DNA of 23,112 bases. It comes from JANQRV01 sp964533785. Lineage in GTDB: Bacteria > Bacteroidota > Bacteroidia > Chitinophagales > Saprospiraceae. Both the position numbers and the translations under genes were made by a program. The DNA lies in the NCBI GenBank assembly GCA_964533785.1, contig CAZHNG010000072.1, forward strand, positions 1 to 23,112. Direction: 5' to 3'. The notes under the pieces are model-generated. The model was not told the origin of the DNA and searched no databases. It was given only the letters and a program-made list of their open reading frames with translations. Of the stretch, positions 14,370-22,982 are shown in pieces (the stretch's first letter is position 1; every line of letters begins with the position of its first letter).

Positions 14370-15053
14370 ATGAAATCAGTTAAGATCTTAATCGTAGATG
14401 ATGAACCTGACATTCTGGAGTTTCTACGTTACAATCTTGCAAAAGAAGGCTACGAAGTCCTCTTGGCCAATAACGGAGAGGATGCCCTAAAAATAGCCGA
14501 AGCCGAAATCCCCCAATTAATCGTCTTAGACATTATGATGCCCAAATTGGACGGTGTGGAAGTTTGCCGCCAGTTGCGTAACAAACCTGAATTCAACTCC
14601 ACGATCATTGCCTTTTTAACCGCCAGAGAAGAGGATTATTCCCAAATTGCCGCATTGGATGTGGGAGGTGATGATTATATCACCAAACCGATCAAACCCA
14701 GAGTCTTCATCAGCCGGGTCAAAGCACTACTGCGCAGGCTCAATCAAAATGAAGATACTGAAAATGATATCCTCATCAAGGTAGGTGAACTGACTATTGA
14801 TAAAGAAAGGGTTTGTGTCCAAAAAGGAGAGGACAATATAGAATTGGCCAAGAAGGAATTTGAACTATTACACTTGTTAGTTTCCAAACCCGGTAAAGTT
14901 TTTTCCAGAGAAGAAATTTTTAACAAAGTTTGGGGTACCGACGTAATAGTAGGTAATCGTACCATTGATGTACACATCCGCAAATTGCGGGAAAAAATTG
15001 GTGATTCTTATATTAAGACTATCAAAGGTATCGGCTATAAATTTGAATTTTAA
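14370..15053 (+). CDS. OmpR/PhoB-family response regulator
   Basis: A 227-residue response regulator from the ATG at 14370 (MKSVKILIVDDEPD). The receiver domain (1-120) has the acidic pocket Asp10-Asp11, phospho-acceptor Asp54 (LDIMMPKLDG), Thr84 and Lys106 (ITKP). The C-terminal winged helix (about 135-227) has FELLHLLVSKPGKVFSREEIFNKVWG and VDVHIRKLREKIG. This is the PhoB subgroup. It overlaps the histidine kinase by one base (taATG), so they form one translationally coupled two-component system. A PhoX-family gene lies in the same window, but a phosphate-response role is only a guess. Confidence 0.93.
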   Translation: MKSVKILIVDDEPDILEFLRYNLAKEGYEVLLANNGEDALKIAEAEIPQLIVLDIMMPKLDGVEVCRQLRNKPEFNSTIIAFLTAREEDYSQIAALDVGGDDYITKPIKPRVFISRVKALLRRLNQNEDTENDILIKVGELTIDKERVCVQKGEDNIELAKKEFELLHLLVSKPGKVFSREEIFNKVWGTDVIVGNRTIDVHIRKLREKIGDSYIKTIKGIGYKFEF

Positions 15054-16114
15054 TGTCATTAAAAAACCCTACTCCGCATCAGATTGCATTGCGTTCTTCG
15101 TTTCGCATTGCATTGGTGATCGCTCTGATGTCCGTTTTTTTATTGTACTTTAATTTTTTGAACCCTGTTGTTTTCGGGTTAATCATAACAGGATTCGCTT
15201 TCCTGATGGCTTATTTTTTCATCCGCTATTATTTGAAAAAGTATATTCTGCGCAAGATCAAATTGATCTACAAACGGATCCACATGCGCAAGCTCAATAG
15301 TGAAGAGAAAAAGCAGGTAAGCAGCTTTGATTTTCGAACCAACATCATCGAAAATGTAGAAAATGAAGTAGAAGAATGGGCGCAAAATCAGGAAGCGGAA
15401 TTAGAGCGTTTAAAATCATGGGCGGAGTACCGCAGAAAATATATCGGAGATGTTTCTCATGAACTGAAAACCCCCATTTTCAATGCACAAGGATATATTC
15501 ATACTTTATTGGACGGAGCACTTTTCGACCAGAACGTTAACAGTGCATTTTTACAAAAAGCAGCTTCTAATATAGATCGCCTGCAAACGATCGTTGATGA
15601 CCTGGAGTCCATTTCCCGTTTAGAGTCCGGGGAGTTGATATTGGACATGAGGAACTTCGACATCAAAGAACTTGCTCACGAAGTCTTTGGTGATTTGGCG
15701 ATCAAAGCTGAGTCCAAAAATATTGATTTGTATTTTAAAGAAGGAACGGCCCAAAACTACCGAGTGCGGGCGGATCGCGATTATATCCGCCAGGTTTTGA
15801 TCAATTTAATCGACAATTCCATTAAATACGGAAAGGAAAATGGACGAACCAAAGTTTCTTTCTACGATATGGATATCAATATCCTGGTGGAAATAGCGGA
15901 TAATGGCATCGGCATCCCCAAAAAACACTTAAAACACGTTTTTGACCGTTTCTACCGGGTGGATACAAGTCGCTCGCGGGAACAAGGCGGTTCCGGATTA
16001 GGGCTTTCGATCGTTAAACACATTGTCGAAGCACATAATCAAACTATTAACGTCCGAAGCACATTAAATTTAGGGTCGACATTTGGGTTTAGCCTGGAAA
16101 AAGCTAGAAATTAA
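15053..16114 (+). CDS. PhoR-like sensor histidine kinase
   Basis: A 353-residue sensor kinase. Two membrane helices near the N-terminus (about 16-35 and 40-61) flank almost no periplasmic loop, so sensing is probably through the membrane or by a partner rather than an external domain. After a charged linker comes HisKA with His136 in GDVSHELKTPIFNAQGYI, then the ATPase domain: N-box INLIDNSIKYG (Asn251), G1 ADNGIGIP (Asp283), F-box HVFDRFYRVD, and G2 GGSGLGLSIV (from about 312). This is the architecture of short Bacteroidota PhoR-like kinases. It starts inside the stop codon of the response regulator, its cognate partner. The ABC-F gene follows after 8 bases. Confidence 0.93.
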   Translation: MSLKNPTPHQIALRSSFRIALVIALMSVFLLYFNFLNPVVFGLIITGFAFLMAYFFIRYYLKKYILRKIKLIYKRIHMRKLNSEEKKQVSSFDFRTNIIENVENEVEEWAQNQEAELERLKSWAEYRRKYIGDVSHELKTPIFNAQGYIHTLLDGALFDQNVNSAFLQKAASNIDRLQTIVDDLESISRLESGELILDMRNFDIKELAHEVFGDLAIKAESKNIDLYFKEGTAQNYRVRADRDYIRQVLINLIDNSIKYGKENGRTKVSFYDMDINILVEIADNGIGIPKKHLKHVFDRFYRVDTSRSREQGGSGLGLSIVKHIVEAHNQTINVRSTLNLGSTFGFSLEKARN

Positions 16115-16122
16115 GTATTGCA

Positions 16123-18045
16123 ATGCTGACAGCGAATGATATTTTTGTTCAATACGGTGATAGAATTCTTTTAGATCACATCAACCTGATCATTGGTCCA
16201 AAAGAGAAAGTAGGATTGGTAGGGCGTAATGGTGCCGGCAAATCCACAATCCTAAAGATCATTGCTGATCATCAAAGGCCAGATTCCGGTACCATCAGCC
16301 GACCGTCGGATACTACCCTGGGATTCCTTCATCAGGACATGGTCATTCCTATGGGGAAGACCGTGATCGCAGAAACGATGACCGCCTTCGCCACCGTCAA
16401 AGCTTTAGAAGCAAAAATCCAACAATTAAACGAGGCTATTGCTACCCGAACGGACTACGAAAGTGAGGACTACGCCAAATTACTGAATGAATTTTCCGAC
16501 CTCAATGAACGCTATCAATTGCTGGGAGGAGAAGCAGCGGAAGGAGAAGCCGAAAAAGTATTAAAAGGATTGGGATTCAAGCAATCCGATTTTAACCGTC
16601 TTACCGATGAATTCAGCGGTGGTTGGCAAATGCGGATCGAACTGGCAAAAATGCTGCTCCAAAAACCTGATTATTTGCTACTCGACGAGCCTACCAACCA
16701 CCTCGATATCGAATCCATCCTCTGGCTGGAAAGCTTCCTGGAGAATTATCACGGATCCGTCATCATAATTTCTCACGATAAACAGTTCCTGAATAATACG
16801 ACCAAAAGAACCATTGAAATTGAACTGGGTAAGATCCACGATTATAAAGCGCCTTATTTGAAATACCTGGAACTCCGGGCCGACCGCAGAGCAAAACAAT
16901 TGGCGGCATATTCCAATCAACAAAAAGCGATCGCCCAGAAAGAGAAAACGATCAATCGCTTCATGGCCAAAGCCACCAAAACCAAAATGGCTCAGTCAAT
17001 GAAAAAGCAGTTGGACAAAATAGAGCGTATCGAAGTGGATATGGAAGACGCCAGTGCCATGAATATTCAATTTCCGCCGGCTCCAAGATCCGGACAGGTC
17101 GTTATTCAGGGCAAAAATATCGTCAAAAAATATGGCGACCTCCTAGTGCTGGATGGAGTTGACATTAAACTCGATCGCGGTGACCGGGTCTCTTTCGTCG
17201 GTCAGAATGGACAAGGAAAAACGACATTGGCCAAAATACTTATTGGCCAATTAGACCATACTGCGGGAGAAGTCAATCTCGGCCATAACGTACAAATCGG
17301 CTACTACGCACAAAATCAAGCAGATAACTTACACCCCAATTTAACCCTGCTGGAAACTATGGAACAGGCTTCTCCACCTGAAATGCGCACAAAACTACGC
17401 GCTATTTTAGGAGCTTTCCTTTTCAGCGGCGAAGATATCGACAAAAAAGTATCCGTTCTTTCGGGAGGCGAGCGAGCCAGATTGGCCCTGGCCTGTATGC
17501 TGCTAAGGCCTTTCAACCTGCTGGTGCTCGACGAGCCTACTAACCACCTCGACATTATCTCCAAAGATGTGCTCAAACAAGCGCTACAGGATTACGATGG
17601 TACTTTGATCATCGTCTCGCACGACCGGGATTTCCTCAGTGATCTGACCAATCGTACCATCGAATTCCGGGATAAACAATTGCACAACTACCTGGGCGAC
17701 ATCAACTACTTCCTGCAAAAGCGACAGCTTGACAATATGCGAGAAGTCGAACGTACCGCCAAAGCTGACAACAATAAAGATCAAACCAGGCAAAACGGGG
17801 CTACCCTAAGCTACGAAGAAAGAAAAAAGATCATGCGTTCCCTCAGTAATGTGGAAAAACGTATCGAGCGGCTGGAATCGCAAATTGAAACCATGGAAAC
17901 TTCGATGGCCGATCCTGAATTTTATCAACAACCCGATGCGGATCAGCAAACCCAAAAATATCAAGACACCAAAGCAGAATTGGAAAGTGCAATGGAAGAG
18001 TGGGAAACGATCCAGGAAGAGGTAGAAGCTTATGGCCTGGGATAA
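16123..18045 (+). CDS. ABC-F family ATPase (ribosome-associated)
   Basis: A 640-residue soluble protein with two ABC ATPase domains and no membrane segments, the hallmark of ABC-F. Domain 1 has Walker A GRNGAGKST (34-42), signature FSGGWQMR (about 164) and LLLDEPTNHLD (about 185). Domain 2 has GQNGQGKTT (360-368), LSGGERAR (about 446) and LVLDEPTNHLD (about 467). The basic helical linker between them (ADRRAKQLAAYSNQQKAIAQKEKTI, with MAKATKTKMAQS) is the P-site interaction motif region. The C-terminus (about 565-640) is a charged coiled coil as in Uup/YdiF-type members. ABC-F proteins act on the ribosome to relieve stalling or give antibiotic protection; the housekeeping Uup/YdiF type fits best. 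It probably belongs to the transcript of the two-component system before it. Confidence 0.94.
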   Translation: MLTANDIFVQYGDRILLDHINLIIGPKEKVGLVGRNGAGKSTILKIIADHQRPDSGTISRPSDTTLGFLHQDMVIPMGKTVIAETMTAFATVKALEAKIQQLNEAIATRTDYESEDYAKLLNEFSDLNERYQLLGGEAAEGEAEKVLKGLGFKQSDFNRLTDEFSGGWQMRIELAKMLLQKPDYLLLDEPTNHLDIESILWLESFLENYHGSVIIISHDKQFLNNTTKRTIEIELGKIHDYKAPYLKYLELRADRRAKQLAAYSNQQKAIAQKEKTINRFMAKATKTKMAQSMKKQLDKIERIEVDMEDASAMNIQFPPAPRSGQVVIQGKNIVKKYGDLLVLDGVDIKLDRGDRVSFVGQNGQGKTTLAKILIGQLDHTAGEVNLGHNVQIGYYAQNQADNLHPNLTLLETMEQASPPEMRTKLRAILGAFLFSGEDIDKKVSVLSGGERARLALACMLLRPFNLLVLDEPTNHLDIISKDVLKQALQDYDGTLIIVSHDRDFLSDLTNRTIEFRDKQLHNYLGDINYFLQKRQLDNMREVERTAKADNNKDQTRQNGATLSYEERKKIMRSLSNVEKRIERLESQIETMETSMADPEFYQQPDADQQTQKYQDTKAELESAMEEWETIQEEVEAYGLG

Positions 18046-18047
18046 TG

Positions 18048-18099
18048 GTAGGGCGGAATTTATTCCGCAAAAAAAGGCACCCCTTACGGAGTGCCCTAC
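18048..18099 (-). repeat. Palindromic intergenic repeat with an antisense-facing terminator
   Basis: A 52-bp unit is bounded by GTAGGGC (18048-18054) and GCCCTAC (18093-18099). Inside are GCGGAA/TTCCGC (18053-18058 and 18063-18068) and GGCAC/GTGCC (18076-18080 and 18091-18095). Read on the minus strand, the second hairpin is GGCACTCC-GTAA-GGGGTGCC, an 8-bp stem with one G-U pair and a GNRA-type loop, followed by seven Ts. That is a model intrinsic terminator, but both flanking genes are on the plus strand. The unit resembles REP-type elements. Confidence 0.7.
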
Positions 18100-18104
18100 A
18101 CGTG

Positions 18105-18136
18105 TTTAATTGTTGGGTTGACTATTGGTATATTTG
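18105..18136 (+). promoter_or_regulatory. Candidate dapB promoter
   Basis: TATATTTG (18129-18136) matches the Bacteroidota -7 element TAnnTTTG exactly. TTTA at 18105-18108, 20 bases upstream, is a weaker -33. It lies just after the palindromic repeat and about 60 bases before the dapB start. Confidence 0.5.
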
Positions 18137-18194
18137 TTCTTATGACGGTAGTTTGGCCGCCAGGTCACAAATTGATCCTTAAAGCGAAATTTTT

Positions 18195-18911
18195 ATGAAA
18201 ATCATATTGTTCGGCTACGGCAAAATGGGTAAAACCATAGAACGACTTGCCAAGGCCCAGGGAGATGAAATTGTGCTCAAAGTAGATATCGACAATCGGG
18301 AGAACCTGCAGCCACAGGATTTGCAGGCCGGAGATGTAGTCATTGAATTTACCAACCCCGAAAGTGCTTTTGCAAACCTAAAGCTATGCCTGGAAGCTGG
18401 TTTGCCGGTTGTTTCAGGAACTACGGGCTGGTTAGATCGATTAGCAGAGGTGAAAGCCATCTGTCAACAATACCAGGGAGCCATGATCTATGCTTCCAAT
18501 TTCAGCCTGGGCGTGAACGTCTTTTTTGCCTTAAATAAAAAACTGGCGGCTATCATGCAGCAGTTTGATCAATACCAGGTGGCATTGGAAGAAATCCACC
18601 ACACCCAAAAACTGGATGCTCCAAGCGGTACGGCTATCACCCTGGCCGAAGGCATAATTGACGCCTACCCTGACAAGACAAATTGGATCAATGAAGGGAC
18701 TACCAACCCTCAACTACTGCCCATTACCTCCAAAAGGATCGACCAGGTGCCCGGTACTCACACCGTGACCTACCAATCTGTTATTGACCAGATTACTATT
18801 CAACACAAAGCCCATTCGCGAGACGGATTTGCCGGCGGAGCCCTATTAGCGGCCAAGTGGCTGATCGGTAAACAAGGTTTTTATACGATGAATGATGTAT
18901 TGGGCTTGTAG
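18195..18911 (+). CDS. dapB: 4-hydroxy-tetrahydrodipicolinate reductase
   Basis: DapB (238 residues) reduces HTPA with NAD(P)H in the diaminopimelate/lysine pathway, feeding peptidoglycan and lysine synthesis. The dinucleotide loop GYGKMG is at residues 7-12. VVIEFTNPESAFANL and VVSGTTGW are conserved Rossmann-domain motifs, ASNFSLGVNVFF follows, and the catalytic segment is EEIHHTQKLDAPSGTA with His135/His136 and Lys139. HKAHSRDGFAGGALLAAKWL near the C-terminus is typical. The length is on the short side of the family, as is usual in Bacteroidota. It has its own promoter candidate; the flippase follows after 36 bases. Confidence 0.95.
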   Translation: MKIILFGYGKMGKTIERLAKAQGDEIVLKVDIDNRENLQPQDLQAGDVVIEFTNPESAFANLKLCLEAGLPVVSGTTGWLDRLAEVKAICQQYQGAMIYASNFSLGVNVFFALNKKLAAIMQQFDQYQVALEEIHHTQKLDAPSGTAITLAEGIIDAYPDKTNWINEGTTNPQLLPITSKRIDQVPGTHTVTYQSVIDQITIQHKAHSRDGFAGGALLAAKWLIGKQGFYTMNDVLGL

Positions 18912-18947
18912 AGCTTAGAACAGTACAAAGCCAACCAATCATCTGCT

Positions 18948-20237
18948 ATGACCATCAGCAACGTAAATGCCTTGCAGCTATTCCAGGTCTTCAGACAAGG
19001 AGCAACCATCCTTACGGCCGTTTTACTGGCGAAAAGCAGGCTGGATCCCCAACAAATTGGCGTTTACGAAATACTCCTTTACATTGGATATACGATCAGC
19101 TTTTTCTGGACGACGGGTCTCATCCAAGGTTTCCTTTCTCATTTCCCCAAACAGCCGCCCAACCAACAAGCTGCCTTTTTCTTTAATGCCTACATTACTT
19201 TTTTAGTGATCTCCGCCTTTCTTACGGGCATTTGTTTAGCATTTGAACCGGCAGTACTCACTTTTTTTACCCGGCAAGAAAGTTTACCCTATTTCTCTCT
19301 ATTTGTTATCTACCTTTTCTTCAATTTACCTACGCTGCTGCTGGAATATTTTTTTTTATTGAAGAATTGGCCGAAGCTGATTCTTTTCTTCGGAATGCTG
19401 ACTTTTGGCGTTCAGGTGATGGTAATAGTTGGTCCGATTTTCCTGGGATTCGGTTTTAAATATAGTTTTATCGGGCTTATTGTTCTCGCCGGACTTAAGC
19501 ATATGATCCTCTTGGGGTTTCTACTCCTAAATGCTCAATTAAAGATAAGTTTCCCGCTTGTCCGCGAATGGCTCCTCCTTTCTTTTCCACTTCTTTTGTA
19601 TGCCTTTATGGGAGGAGCTACGCAGGCATTTGACAACTGGCTCGTCAACTTCAAATACCCCGGCGACGAAGAGATATTTGCTATTTTTCGCTACGGCGCA
19701 AGAGAACTGCCATTAGCTATTACGTTGACCAGTACGTTCAGCAATGCACTTATTCCGGTGGTTGCGGAGAATCTCACTAAAGGTATGCGGACGATCAAAC
19801 AGCGCTCCATTAAACTTATGCATTTGTTGTTTCCGGTCAGTATAATGCTGATGTTAACTAGCCGGTGGTTATTCCCGGTCGTTTTCAATCCCGTTTTTGC
19901 AGCCAGTGCTGTCATTTTTAATGTACTTATCCTGATTACGATCAGCCGGTTGATCTTCACCCATACCATCCTGATCGGAATAGGAAAAAGTCAGGTCATG
20001 GTATATGTTTCTCTGATTGAACTGGCCATCAATGTGATCGCCAGTTTATGGTTGGTAGAATATTACGGCTTGTGGGGGATTGCTATGGGCTCGGTAATTG
20101 CTTTTACCATGGAGAAAGTTTTACAAGTCTGTTATTTGTGGTGGACCCAGGGAATCGCTATCCAACAGTATTTACACCTGAAGTGGTTTGTTTTTTACAG
20201 TGGTTTGTTGCTATTGAGTTTTGCCGTTAGCTTGTAG
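18948..20237 (+). CDS. Polysaccharide/oligosaccharide flippase (MOP superfamily)
   Basis: A 429-residue integral membrane protein with about 12 hydrophobic segments across its length, few charged loops and no signal peptide. The N-terminal LFQVFRQGATILTAVLLAKSRLDPQQIGVYEIL matches the start of PST/Wzx-like transporters of the MOP superfamily, where helix 1 is followed by (L)GxYE. Later motifs such as FDNWLVNFKYPGDEEIFAIFRYGARELP and YGLWGIAMGSVIAF fit the same fold. Such proteins flip undecaprenyl-linked sugars across the inner membrane. No glycosyltransferases lie nearby, so the cargo is unknown. It ends three bases before the convergent ureohydrolase stop. Confidence 0.82.
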   Translation: MTISNVNALQLFQVFRQGATILTAVLLAKSRLDPQQIGVYEILLYIGYTISFFWTTGLIQGFLSHFPKQPPNQQAAFFFNAYITFLVISAFLTGICLAFEPAVLTFFTRQESLPYFSLFVIYLFFNLPTLLLEYFFLLKNWPKLILFFGMLTFGVQVMVIVGPIFLGFGFKYSFIGLIVLAGLKHMILLGFLLLNAQLKISFPLVREWLLLSFPLLLYAFMGGATQAFDNWLVNFKYPGDEEIFAIFRYGARELPLAITLTSTFSNALIPVVAENLTKGMRTIKQRSIKLMHLLFPVSIMLMLTSRWLFPVVFNPVFAASAVIFNVLILITISRLIFTHTILIGIGKSQVMVYVSLIELAINVIASLWLVEYYGLWGIAMGSVIAFTMEKVLQVCYLWWTQGIAIQQYLHLKWFVFYSGLLLLSFAVSL

Positions 20238-20240
20238 GTG

Positions 20241-21272
20241 TCACCTCGAAGCGCTCATCCAGCTCGCCAGTTTATACAGCACCCTGGCGCCTACATTGCC
20301 ATCCCACTCATTGCCCAGACCAGCCACTTCGCATAGATCAAAACCAATGATCTCACGACCGCTACCCACTAGTTTTTTGATCAAATACATCGCTTCCTGA
20401 AACTGCAAACCTCCCGGAACCGGGGTGCCTGTATTCGGACACAATGCCGGGTCCAATCCATCAATATCAAAACTGACATATACTTTCGGGGACAAGGGAG
20501 CGATTACATTCTGGCAAAGTACATCAAAAGGTACTCCTTGATACTGCTGTTCCCGTAGATCCTGATCAAAATACACGGTAATGGAATCTTCCCTTTCCGC
20601 CAGTTGTTGTTCCGCATCGCACCAATCCCGAATGCCTACCTGCACCAAATGATCGATAGGGTCGATTGCCATTGCATTGTAGAATATGGAGGCATGAGAA
20701 TAGACAAACCCTTCGTAAGCTTGACGCAAATCCATATGCGCATCGATCTGTAGTATGGAGAATTGTTCGTGACGTTCGGCTAAAGCTTCCAGGAAACCTA
20801 AGGGAACGCTGTGCTCCCCTCCAACTATTCCTACCATTTTACCTTTGTCGAGCAATTGCCCGGTTTCCTGCCTCACCCACCCTTTTAATTTTGCGGAAGT
20901 ATCATTAACTTCTGCAAGGATAGCCTGCATTTCCGAACGATCTTCCACCCTGCCTCCCCCTTCCAAGAACTCAATGTATTGCCTGGCCTTGGGGCGAAGC
21001 TGTTCGTTTCTTTCTAACCAGGCTACCGGTGAAGGGCGTAAAAATATCCCCTTTTTCCAGGCATCCGGAAGGTCTAAATCGGCTAAATCCAACTGAGAAG
21101 ATGCCTCCAGGACATTCTGTGGGCCGGAAGCAGTACCAGGCCGGTAGGAAGTGGTTACATCCCAGGGAACTGAAACTAATACGATGTTGGCATCAGTCTC
21201 CTGAAAGGGCAATCCAATAAAATGGTCATTTTTTAGCCCTACTCCATTGGGATCAAAAGTTGACTGGCTCAT
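20241..21272 (-). CDS. Agmatinase-family ureohydrolase
   Basis: This 343-residue member of the arginase/agmatinase superfamily carries all Mn ligands: His154 in GGEHSVPLG, Asp177/His179/Asp181 in DAHMDLR, and Asp269/Asp271 in SFDIDGLDP. The N-terminus has PWDVTTSYRPGTASGPQNVLEAS. Residues ~72-145 form an insertion relative to classical agmatinases of about 300 residues, a feature I associate with a Bacteroidota subgroup. The best guess is agmatine hydrolysis to putrescine and urea, because the divergent neighbour is a carboxy(nor)spermidine dehydrogenase-like gene; formimidoylglutamase or guanidino-acid hydrolase activity cannot be excluded. Confidence 0.85.
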   Translation of the reverse strand: MSQSTFDPNGVGLKNDHFIGLPFQETDANIVLVSVPWDVTTSYRPGTASGPQNVLEASSQLDLADLDLPDAWKKGIFLRPSPVAWLERNEQLRPKARQYIEFLEGGGRVEDRSEMQAILAEVNDTSAKLKGWVRQETGQLLDKGKMVGIVGGEHSVPLGFLEALAERHEQFSILQIDAHMDLRQAYEGFVYSHASIFYNAMAIDPIDHLVQVGIRDWCDAEQQLAEREDSITVYFDQDLREQQYQGVPFDVLCQNVIAPLSPKVYVSFDIDGLDPALCPNTGTPVPGGLQFQEAMYLIKKLVGSGREIIGFDLCEVAGLGNEWDGNVGARVLYKLASWMSASR

Positions 21273-21284
21273 TTGCTTTCATTG

Positions 21285-21316
21285 TTGTTCTAAAAAGGTA
21301 AATTTAGTTACTTTTG
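21285..21316 (+). promoter_or_regulatory. Candidate promoter of the carboxyspermidine dehydrogenase-like gene
   Basis: TACTTTTG (21309-21316) fits the -7 element TAnnTTTG, with TTG at 21285-21287 as a possible -33 at a slightly long spacing (21 bases). It lies in the 62-base gap between the two divergent start codons. Confidence 0.45.
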
Positions 21317-21334
21317 TTGTTCAAAATAAAAAAC

Positions 21335-22540
21335 ATGTCAAAAGTATTGATCATTGGAGCCGGTGGAGTTGGCAGGGTAGTTACTTATAAATGCGCCCAG
21401 CACCCGGAAGTGTTTTCTGAAATTTTACTGGCTAGCCGTACCGAATCAAAGTGCCAGCAAATTGCTGATGATGTAATGCGGGATACTGGCTTTACCAAAA
21501 TCCAGACAGCAGCAGTAGATGCAGAAAATGTACCGGAATTGGTCGCTTTGATCCGTTCTTTTGGCCCGAAAATGGTAATTCACGTAGCACTTCCCTATCA
21601 GGACCTGACCATCATGGATGCCTGCCTGGAAACGGGCGTCCATTATCTCGATACCGCCAACTATGAACCCAAAGACGAAGCCAAATTCGAATACAGCTGG
21701 CAATGGGCCTACCACGATCGCTTCAAAGCCAAAGGCCTCATGGCTTTATTAGGTTGTGGATTTGATCCCGGTGTGACCGGTGTGTTTACCGCACGGGCCG
21801 CCAAACATTTCTTTGATGAGATCCACTACCTCGACATTGTCGATTGCAATGCCGGAGATCACGGTAAAGCATTCGCTACCAACTTTAACCCGGAAATCAA
21901 CATCCGGGAAGTGACCCAAAAGGGCAAATACTACGAAAACGGGGAATGGATAGAAACTGAACCGCACGCCATCTCCGCTATGCTGACCTACCCGGAAATT
22001 GGTCCTAAAAAGTCTTTCTTGATCTACCACGAAGAATTGGAGTCATTGGTCAAGAACTTCCCCTCTATTAAAAGAGCCCGGTTTTGGATGACCTTCAGTG
22101 ATGAATACCTTACACACTTACGCGTTATTCAAAATATTGGCATGGCCCGGATCGATCCGGTTATGTACAAAGGTGTTGAAATTATCCCTTTGCAGTTCCT
22201 GAAAGCAGTTCTTCCCGACCCTGGTGAGCTGGGAGAGAACTACGAAGGCCAAACCTCCATCGGTTGTCGCATCAAGGGACTGAAAGATGGTATTGAACGC
22301 ACTTACTATATCTGGAATAATTGCAGCCACGAAGAAGCCTACAGCGAAACCGGTGCGCAAGGTGTTTCTTACACTACGGGGGTTCCCGCCATGATCGGTG
22401 CCATGATGATGCTAACGGGAAAATGGAAGGGGCAAGGAGTTTTTAACGTCGAAGAATTCGATCCTGACCCTTTTTTGGAAGAATTAAAACAAGGCGGGCT
22501 ACCCTGGCACGAAAAAACCAATATAGATCTGGAGTTATAA
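21335..22540 (+). CDS. Carboxy(nor)spermidine dehydrogenase-like / saccharopine dehydrogenase family
   Basis: A 401-residue protein starting at the ATG at 21335 (MSKVLIIGAGGVGRVVTYKCAQ). The Rossmann loop GAGGVG is at residues 8-13. ILLASRTESKCQQI follows the second strand, and HVALPYQDLTIMDACLETGVHYLDTANYEP and LLGCGFDPGVTGVFTARAAKHF are the family landmarks. This pattern matches carboxynorspermidine/carboxyspermidine dehydrogenase, which reductively couples a diamine with aspartate semialdehyde in the alternative spermidine pathway. True lysine-pathway saccharopine dehydrogenases are related, so the call rests on similarity and on the divergent agmatinase-like neighbour that could supply putrescine. 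The decarboxylase for the next step is not in the window. Confidence 0.86.
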   Translation: MSKVLIIGAGGVGRVVTYKCAQHPEVFSEILLASRTESKCQQIADDVMRDTGFTKIQTAAVDAENVPELVALIRSFGPKMVIHVALPYQDLTIMDACLETGVHYLDTANYEPKDEAKFEYSWQWAYHDRFKAKGLMALLGCGFDPGVTGVFTARAAKHFFDEIHYLDIVDCNAGDHGKAFATNFNPEINIREVTQKGKYYENGEWIETEPHAISAMLTYPEIGPKKSFLIYHEELESLVKNFPSIKRARFWMTFSDEYLTHLRVIQNIGMARIDPVMYKGVEIIPLQFLKAVLPDPGELGENYEGQTSIGCRIKGLKDGIERTYYIWNNCSHEEAYSETGAQGVSYTTGVPAMIGAMMMLTGKWKGQGVFNVEEFDPDPFLEELKQGGLPWHEKTNIDLEL

Positions 22541-22565
22541 ATGTATTCACTACACAATCTTAAAC

Positions 22566-22787
22566 ATGGAAAAAATAAAAGTATCCGGCAAAGTAGCTTA
22601 CCAAAATTTAGGTACCGGTTTCTGGGGCATCATCGGCAACGACGGTAAAAAATGGCGCCCCGTTAACATGCCGGAACAATTAAAGACAGAAGGTAAACCG
22701 GTCATTATCACGGTGGAAGAGATCCATGATGATTTTTCGATAGAGATGTGGGGAACAACGGTTAAGATCATTCGGTTTGAAACCTGA
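22566..22787 (+). CDS. Small conserved protein, possibly OB-like beta fold
   Basis: A 73-residue protein with alternating hydrophobic/polar strands and no signal peptide or membrane segment: KVSGKVAYQNLGTGFWGIIGNDGKKWRPVNMPEQLKTEGKPVIITVEE ... SIEMWGTTVKIIRF. The pattern GFWGI-x-GxDGKKWRPVNMPEQL resembles small beta-barrel proteins seen in several bacteria, but I do not recognise a named family with certainty. It follows the dehydrogenase by 25 bases and may share its transcript. The function is unknown. Confidence 0.7.
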   Translation: MEKIKVSGKVAYQNLGTGFWGIIGNDGKKWRPVNMPEQLKTEGKPVIITVEEIHDDFSIEMWGTTVKIIRFET

Positions 22788-22982
22788 TTTTGAGAATTGA
22801 AAAGTAGGGGTTGGGAGCGTCAATACTTCCAATTTCTCGTTCTTCATTGCTAAATTCTCAACCCAAAATATCCTACCTTTGCGCACTCAAACCTTAAAGG
22901 TGCCGTTTATTAGTTGTTTTCATAGAAAAGAGGCTGCTTTTTTGGTCTATTTGCAATCATACAATTCAGGAGCCTAACTTAA
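22788..22982. other. Non-coding stretch with dyad and promoter-like box
   Basis: No gene is seen. TTGAGAATT (22790-22798) and AATTCTCAA (22853-22861) form a 9-bp inverted repeat with a long loop and no T-tract. TACCTTTG (22874-22881) matches the Bacteroidota -7 element and would direct transcription rightward into sequence with no visible frame, ending at the mobile element. AAAAGAGGCTGCTTTTTTGG (22927-22946) looks like half of a terminator hairpin. Confidence 0.35.
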
